DNA of 64,000 nucleotides from Symsagittifera roscoffensis (taxonomy: Eukaryota; Xenacoelomorpha; Acoela; Convolutidae). Where the stretch lies: assembly GCF_963678635.1 (NCBI RefSeq), contig NC_087071.1, forward strand, positions 2,160,537 through 2,224,536. Direction: 5' to 3'. The notes below the pieces were generated by a model. It searched no databases. It worked only from the letters and a program-made list of their open reading frames with translations, and was not told where the DNA came from. The position numbers were made by a program, and so were the translations under genes. This document shows, in pieces, positions 57,120 to 64,000 of this stretch (within the stretch, counting starts at the first letter, position 1; each line of letters starts with the position of its first letter).

Positions 57120-58470
57120 GAAACTACAACCAAAAAATTTTTGGCTTTGCACCGAAACTGAATGCGGTTCTATGCTCACTTCACATATTGGATACCTTTT
57201 AACTCATCCAACTTCACATGCCCATATGCCCGACTATAACTACTATAATGATCTCATTTTAAAAACTAAAATTCTTTCGGAAACTTCCCAAAATCCACTT
57301 AAGTCAGTTGCCCAAAGCTGCAAAAAACTGCAGCCGGAACCAAGGATACAAGTCTCTCCTCATTCATAAAGGTAAAATCGACACTGTATCGGCAACGATA
57401 CACAAAGACACGGAAAAATCCTAGAAGTATCGAACCGTTAAGAATTCGAGATAGAAGGGCTGAACGAAGGACGGAAAAAACTTTTTGTTAAAAAACGACA
57501 GCGAATGGGGTAAGGCCATTTTTTAGCGAGTGGCAATTGAAAGCACTATCGAAATGTAGATCTTTTCTTTTTAATGGAACTTGGCTCCCTTGGCTCAGTG
57601 TTTGCTTCAAAGTATATTGACGGATGCTACAAATATTATCAAGAAAACTACAAAAAATAGACCTGCAACTTAAAATCAACAAAGTTATCTGCGACTTTGA
57701 GCTAGGATTCAAGGTGGGATACAACAATTCTGTAACTTCTAACCAAGGCATCGTAATCAGTTTTCGACACATACATGGGACTTCTTCTCAGACATGATCC
57801 CTATGATGGTTTCAAAAACCTTCTACGACCACTAGGAACGGAGCATCAAATGTATTTCGGGCAGCAATATAAACGGACTTTCCCACAGTCAGAATTCGAC
57901 GATAATATTTCCACTTCTCCGAAGCAACTTTGTTAAAATTTACATATTTGGCATTATTTACACCTTACAAAAATTATAGACTAAACCAATTTAATCGGAA
58001 AATCATTGCCATAAGTTTTCTACCAGTGTTTTATGTCGGCCGAAAATTTCATTAGGTTCTTCAAGAAACATCGATACAGATTACTGGTTTCACGATTTAG
58101 AAATCTTAGTGTCCTTTTAAACTATTTTGAGACCACGTGGTTATATCATTTTCCACCAAATATCTACAACGTTTGTGCCAGGCAGAGCACTCTGAGAACA
58201 ACAAATGCCTGTGAAGGCTACAACAATCGGCTGAATTAACAAATAGGTAGCCGAATTCGCCCAAATTTTCAAATGAAGAAAACTTGGCAAGAACATCCTA
58301 CAGGCGATTCCAATTGGGCTACCAAGCTGATGTTACTCAAAGTAAAAATGAAGAAATCTAAACGCAATGATATGCAACGTGAAACAGAAGTTCGAAGCCC
58401 AATCGTTTGATATTGACAAATATTGGGATAGTACCCGGTAAAGTGTCTGAAACAGATCTGAAACAATCTT
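57120..58470 (+). pseudogene. MULE-type transposase remnant
   Basis: Plus-strand pieces in different frames read a HMPDYNYYNDLILKTKI segment near 57,220, as found downstream of the FLYWCH-like region in MULE proteins. LKINKVICDFELGFKVG near 57,670 has the middle catalytic Asp context of the DDE domain. The C-terminal YFETTWLYHFPPNIYNV and TTNACEGYNNRLN follow at 58,118-58,237. Stops and frameshifts between them preclude a protein. The orientation agrees with the inverted-repeat element that encloses it. Confidence 0.65.
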
Positions 58471-59075
58471 TTTCAGATCTAAATTTCAGATTTGAAATAG
58501 GTTGTGAAATGTTTAAATAATGCTTGGATACTTTAAGGATTGGTTACTTCAGATCTAACTTCAGATCTGAAATTTTGCTTTTCTTGGTTGTTTCAGATCT
58601 GAAAAAAGTCTAATTCAGATCGAATTTAGATCTGAAATTTAGTTTGTCTTGGTTTTTTCAGATCTGAAAAACCGATTATTTGGAAAATTTTTGCAATTTT
58701 TGAGTTTTTTTTGCATTTGATAGCTTCTGCTAGCTTCTAGCAAGTACTCAGCAAAGTCTCAAGTTGGAAACTGCTCAAAAATGTTTACTCGAGCATGAGA
58801 TAAACACTGAAAACGCATAAGTAGCGCAAGAAAAACAACAAAATGACAGGTCTCCTAACAGTTTTTGAAAACTTTTTAACACAGTTGAACCACAAATTTA
58901 GTTCAAAAAGAAACTGTTTATGAATTTTTTTACCGCTAATTAATCTAAACATAAATGTGTATTACAGTGAAATCGGAAAAAATGAAGTTTTCTATTTGAG
59001 ATCCAAATTTCAGATCTGAAGTTTGTAAATTCTTATCAAAAACTCAAATAAAGAATTTCAGATCTGAGAATCGAT
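58440..59075. repeat. Cluster of TTTCAGATCTGAAA palindromes
   Basis: At least ten copies of TTTCAGATCTGAAA or one- to two-base variants occur in about 630 bp (near 58,450, 58,465, 58,485, 58,545, 58,560, 58,595, 58,615, 58,630, 58,655, 59,010, 59,050). Spacing is irregular and orientation is irrelevant because the motif is palindromic. It lies at the 3' end of the transposase remnant. Confidence 0.8.
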
Positions 59076-61523
59076 TTGTGTAAGAAGCATAGCATTTTAG
59101 AACTTGTACAGAAAATCTCCTGGGTACGGGTATCAAAACGGTGTGTTTTATAAATCTACTCTCGTTTCACAAACACTTGATTCATTGAAGTGATTTTTTT
59201 GCATTAGGTAGTAACAATTCGCCGAACTCTGATGACTTAACTAAATGAATTGGAATGTTTTTGTTCACCCATGATTGATTTTGCGATTTAATGACTTTTC
59301 ACTGCATTTTGTACTAAACAAAGGACCTATTGCGCTGAGTTAAAGCAACCTGATAAAATGAACAAAAACAGAAATTTTGAACTCGCTTTTCTCAAACCGG
59401 TTAATTTTAGCCAAAAAATGATGAGGAAAATTGCTTTGCATTTCTTCAGCTTTTTTATTGAGCAAATGCTTGGATTTTTGTCTGATTTCTTATGGTGCAA
59501 TTGTTTTTGCGACCTAAAAATTACACCCCTGAAATAAGTCAATTCATTGGAATCAAGTTAGCAAAATAGGCAGTGTCAGTAATTAACCCTGGTTTGAACC
59601 CAAAAAATTAACTCTTTGAAAAAGTGCAACTTTCACCCTGCTCTGAACAAAAAAAAATTGACTCGTCGAAAGGATGTAACTTTCACCATGAACATCTGGT
59701 AAAAGTCTGAGTAACTTATGACCTTACATATACAACCGAATTTGAGAAAAACAAGTTAAGAAAATTTTTTTTGGTCATTTTATCCGATTGTTTTTATTCA
59801 GCACTTTACTACCTTCTTCAGCACAAATTTTAGTGAAAGTTCACTAAATCGCGAAAACATTTTTGAACAAAAAACAATGCAACTCAATGATTTATATCAT
59901 CAAAGTTCGGTCTTGGTTTTTCTTAGACATTTTTGCTGCTTTCTGCGAAAGGAAACATTCACATCCAAAACCAGTCGTTAATTATCGATTACAATATAAT
60001 TTTAGTACCAGTCTTACTAAAATTGAGAAAAACTGATTTTAATCAACTAACAATTGACTAACATTTCTCTTTTTGACCACAAATTATAATACATTATAAT
60101 CGATTAGTCTATTCATTTTATCCCAATTTCTAAGATTTGCACAAAAAACCAATTTAATGAATGATTCCTTTTGAGTTGCCCATTTTGTTTGCATTTGCGT
60201 TGCTTATAACTTATGCTTTTTGTAGAGGTTGCTTCATGTTAAAAACAAATAAATTAATTTTAAAGAATAAAATCAATTCGTATTTAAAACATTTTTCTAT
60301 TCTTTCATCTCTTCTTCATTAAAGTGTTTTCATGATGCGCACTTTAAGTGTTTTCAACCACCAAAAAATCAGCTCATTGGTTTATTTTCAGGATTTATTT
60401 GGAAGATTTATTTTTCACCTACAGCGGGAACCTTTCAACTTTTATGAAACGATCTTTAAGAAACTTTTAATTCGTGTATAGCTTTGCAATTATTATCAAT
60501 CATGGAAGATTATAATTTCTCGGAAAATATCACGATTATAATCTAGTCGACTATTTAAGGACCTAACTTGAAGACCATAAATTATAATTGTCATAAAAAC
60601 AATATAATATTCCGTTTTAATCGATTAGTTACACCGTAACAAGAACGCGGGCACTTAAAGAAACCAAATATTGAGGAAACGAGAGAAAGTTTACAAACAA
60701 GCACGCTTTGAAAATACCCTGTAGTTGAACAGATTCAATTTTTTATACAGAATAGCTATTTTATACTGTTGATTGGTCAGTTTTTATTCATAATTATAAT
60801 TCGACTATTTTTTTATTAGTTAGATCAATTTATTTTACCATCAAAATTAAATCTGAAAAATTCATAATTTAGCCCCCCTTAATCAATTGATGGGGTTTTA
60901 CGGTTGTTCCTATTGATTTAAACTCAACAAAAAAGCCGATGAGTCATTGTCAGAGCCTCAGCTGCAGGTATGGCTGAATTAGGAAGCAATATGCTAAATT
61001 CTGCTTCGCGATCATGCAAATATATGCCTCCTAAATGGATGCTTTTCGCAGCTATGTTCAATATTTAAAAAATTAAGCATTTGTAGACAAATCCGAACCA
61101 TGTTTTTGAAGATTTTAAGGCCTAAACCAATTTAGGGACTCAACTAACTATCATACGTGCATCCTATACCGCCCTATGGTGTTTAATTAACGAAAATTGT
61201 CACCTTTTGATTAACTAAATTAACGCTTAAGAAAAATACGAAATTGCTACCGTTTAACGAATCCCTACAGAGGGCAAAACGAGAGAGCAAAACAGACCGG
61301 ACCCATTTTTGATTTTTTGAAACAAGGGGGTAGAGAGTGGCACAAAAAAAATTAATGTGGCATCAAGAATTCGTAATTGCCAAGTTTCCTATTTCTGTGA
61401 CTAAAAATTGCTTGCAACTTTTTTCGGGATATAGTTATCGCCTCCCCGCTATAACATCTACCAAAGAATATTCACCCCTTTAGGTCTTGAAATCTATTTT
61501 AGGGAGATCTCTCGTGAAAGAGG
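59076..61523. other. No recognisable gene beyond the transposon end
   Basis: Contains a repeated segment with CAACTTTCACCCTG and CAACTTTCACCATG about 50 bp apart (near 59,625 and 59,680) and several GATTATAAT motifs, but no coding frame. Confidence 0.4.
60341..60428 (-). repeat. MULE-like element, right terminal inverted repeat
   Basis: Reverse-complement partner of 54,988-55,075. Additional GATTATAAT-type motifs occur both inside (59,985-60,110) and outside (60,530-60,620, 60,790) this end. Either the true end could be further out or related elements flank it. Confidence 0.6.
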
Positions 61524-62210
61524 TATAGATCCATTTTTGAAATACTTTTGTTTTGATTCACACCCAAAAAAAAGGGATCCTGCGACGCATATTTTGCAAT
61601 ACCTGCTCAGGGCCAGCAAAAATGTCTCAAATTTTGGAACCCTAATCTGAGTATTTAGATTAACAGTCAAAAAACAACTGGAATGGAAAAAAAATGATTT
61701 TTTTTGGAAATTTTTTTGCAGAAATCTGCGCCGACTCGATTTTAATTTTGTAGGATTCAATTTGATTACAGGGGGAAAACTTCAAACGGATTTTTCGTAA
61801 CTGTTCAACAAAAAGTGGCTGCAGATTGATCGCAAAATTGTTAATGACAATTAGCTAGACTTGAACAATTTAGTTCTGGAATTCTAGACAAAAAGATCAC
61901 TTGAATCTTGAATCACTTGAAATTATCCGGCTTTTCTGCTTTTGATACTTTTGCCTGGACGTCATAGGAGAATGAAACTAACAGAAGTGCCAACGAGCCG
62001 CAAGGCCAACGAAACCAAAATTGGATTATCATTTCAAATCCTCACTATTTGTTGTCACTCTTTGTTATACAACATATTGTCACTGTTGACTTGTAACTGG
62101 TACGTAAGTTTGATTGGATCAAGTTTCTTCCCCTCAAAAATTAGAATTGGAACTTGTTCTTGTCCCAGTTCGTTGTTGAACACTTTTCATTTACGTGGAG
62201 GGGGTAAAGT
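61524..62210 (+). repeat. Interspersed repeat R1, copy 2
   Basis: Partner of 2,236-2,952, same orientation, about 59.3 kb away. The 88- and 90-codon frames overlapping it are interrupted in the other copy and are not taken as genes. Confidence 0.65.
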
Positions 62211-64000
62211 CTAGGGGGCAGTAAACTGGGGGAGGGTTGGTGGAAGGGTGTGTCTGTGGGGGAAGGGAGGAAGCCTGAAATGATTTCTGGTGGTAACGAG
62301 CGCTTATAAGTGAGTCTGAATATGGCATGGGTAGTGGTCTGGCAGGAGAGGGAGTTAGAATTGGGAATATAAGGGTGTGAAAGTTGGGGGAATGTACATG
62401 GGCATGAACATATGATCTTTAGAGCTTTCGTTTTGTAGAGCGAGCAAAAAACACAGTGAAAACTTCAGGTTCGCGTTGATGATACAGCGGTGGACATAGA
62501 CAAGGCTGTGGAGGAAAAGTAGATGGTGAAAAATTGAAGGAGAAACTTAGTGTTTGTCAGCGTTTTCTTGTAGATACGGAGACAGAAAATGGGACACATA
62601 AGATATATAACTTCCAAATGTCCAAGTTAGATACCAGAGTCATCAACAAGCTCGATTCTGACACAAAAGCCAACATCGCTCTCAGGGACCTTTTTCCTTT
62701 CCCCCACCTCACATAAGTATCGATTTCATGGTGTGAGGAGTGGTTTTACAAGGTTGAGTATCAAGACTAAATATGTTTGTCTTAGCCTAATTGATCTGTA
62801 TGCCAAATTTGATAACAATCCGACAATGCGAACAGAAAATCTTTTCTAAGAAAAAAGCAGGTGGGGAGAATACAAAAAGAGCCGCTCTCGGGTTTGATCT
62901 TCGAACTATGCATTATTTGTAGCAGAACTCATCAAGCTCACGTTAAATCATCATATATCTTATTGACTGCTGATTGTTGATCATAGCTGAAAACATGGAA
63001 GTTCCTCGACATCGAATAATTTTTCAAACAAAAGCAGTTTTTCACGTTTTGCCTCACCAGATAAAGAAGGACTCATCAAGGCCATGCTACTTTTTCTTAA
63101 AACTTTTTAACTATTGACTTTTGAACTATAAACATGAAAACTAAAATTGCTCAGCATCAAAAAATTTAGCTTGAAAAAATTACACTGCTTGAGATTTGCC
63201 TCGTCGTTTGTTGATAGAGCACTACATATGCGAGGAGAGCAGGGGGATGGGGCTGCCTGGTGAACAACATATATTAAGATAGGTTATAGATATCATCCAG
63301 TCACCAGGCTATTGATCAGGATAGTAAATATGTTTTCAAAGTTTTGAGATAGATAATAAGTTTTGCCTAGAAAGCAAAATAAATTTGTAAATGTTTGCAT
63401 AGCTACAAAGCAATATAAATTTGACATTTAGTAAAACTTCATAAGAAGATTGTTACTGCGTCAATAAAACAGTTAATAGAAATTATTGTTTTTGAAATTA
63501 AAAACCATGTCCAAAAGATTCCCTAAAACTTTGCAGTCGAATTGAGCTTCTCATTATTAGGTTGGGCTTCATCATTATATTTCGCCTTCAATATTCTCTA
63601 TATTGATAACACATTAAGTTGGTGGAAAAAAATCAAGTAGAGCCAAGTGATGGAGAAATTGCACCAAAATTTCTCTTGAATGGTTTTTATAAAAAAAGAT
63701 GGTGGTTAGACATCTGTTTCATCAAATCAGTCAATTAATTTGAATTTCTGTCACCGTTAAACGGTTTTTTTACTAAATGAAAACTGTTTATGCTCAGCAG
63801 CTAACAAAGCCTAAGAACTTTCTGCTATCTTTTTGCAAAAAAAAAATATTCATTTTCTTGATAGATAACTTGTCTCGATCTGTCATTTATGTTCAATTTT
63901 TAACATCACGACTTATCATATAACGCAAATTTTGTCAAATTGTCAGCTGATAAAGGCTTTGGCAATTAAGTGCTAACATTCTATAGAAGCTCAACTCAAG
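62211..64000. other. No recognisable gene
   Basis: A G-rich patch lies at 62,200-62,420. A 60-codon plus-strand frame at 62,534-62,716 has no known motif. The remainder is AT-rich without features I can support. Confidence 0.4.

Larger units (their letters stand above)
54988..60428 (+). mobile_element. MULE-like DNA transposon with terminal inverted repeats
   Basis: The left end reads CCCGCTGTAGGTGAAAAA and the right end is its reverse complement. Similarity continues inward for at least 85 bp (shared TCTTCC, GAGCTGATTTTTTGGTGG / GTGCTGATATTTTGGTGG blocks), then more loosely through TAATCGATTATAATG motifs on both sides. Inside lie a decayed MULE-type transposase and a later LINE fragment. 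I saw no matching target-site duplication outside the ends. Length is about 5.4 kb including the inserted LINE. Confidence 0.6.

Noticed and set aside
58033-58239. 68-codon plus-strand ORF as an independent gene
   Set aside because: Its sequence is the C-terminal end of the MULE-type transposase remnant, so it is recorded under that feature.
1-64000. tRNA, rRNA, CRISPR array or bacterial operon signals
   Set aside because: None was seen by eye. Direct repeats present are transposon-related or long-period, and gene structure is intron-containing.

Overview
This is AT-rich eukaryotic DNA, most likely from an invertebrate animal. The evidence is spliceosomal-type introns (GTRAGT donors, T-rich acceptors), Ty3/gypsy-like LTR retrotransposons, a CR1/L2-type LINE fragment, a MULE-like DNA transposon and long AT-rich stretches with poly-A/T runs. 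I could not name the species. There are no bacterial operons, rRNA, recognisable tRNAs or CRISPR arrays.

Left and centre (about 1-33 kb) is a nested retrotransposon block. An old, badly decayed gypsy-like element (called A here) lies on the minus strand. Its LTR and primer-binding site are near 32.7-33.0 kb, its gag is split between 31.7-30.9 kb and 12.2-10.5 kb, RT/RNase H is at 9.4-8.2 kb, integrase at 7.4-6.9 kb and the pol tail at 5.95-5.4 kb. A second, better preserved element (B, 12,263-30,870, minus strand) sits inside A's gag. In its own reading direction B has: 5' LTR, primer-binding site, gag with a CCHC knuckle, DPGS-type protease, a macrodomain resembling the TARG1/OARD1 ADP-ribose glycohydrolase, RT, RNase H, integrase with a GPY module, a long pol tail, a 120-codon ORF on the OPPOSITE strand, an env-like glycoprotein, a short Thr/Pro-rich ORF followed by a coiled coil, then the 3' LTR. 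B is defective. It has in-frame stops in gag, protease, macrodomain, pol tail and env, several frameshifts, a tandem array of three macrodomain-RT cassettes (unit about 1,685 bp) with no intact RT-RNase H connection, and a very recent 2,353-bp tandem duplication that carries the 3' LTR together with its outside flank.

The right half (33-64 kb) is mostly non-coding. It holds a small family of diverged paralogues that I do not recognise: a leucine-rich-repeat-like ectodomain, a seven-cysteine module and a C-terminal hydrophobic segment. One is on the minus strand at 36.7-38.3 kb, one on the plus strand at 46.4-47.7 kb, and there is a possible remnant with a signal-peptide exon at 40.6 kb. The rest includes a duplicated exon-like cassette (41.0-41.8 kb), a 3 x 75 bp tandem repeat (42.2 kb), a duplicated region rich in TAATCTGTATA-type motifs (48.5-50.5 kb), a MULE-like transposon with terminal inverted repeats (54,988-60,428) containing a CR1-like LINE fragment and a decayed transposase, and a roughly 700-bp interspersed repeat whose other copy is at 2.2-2.95 kb.

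All calls were made by reading the sequence and the translated frames. Homology statements come from motif recognition, not from database searches.
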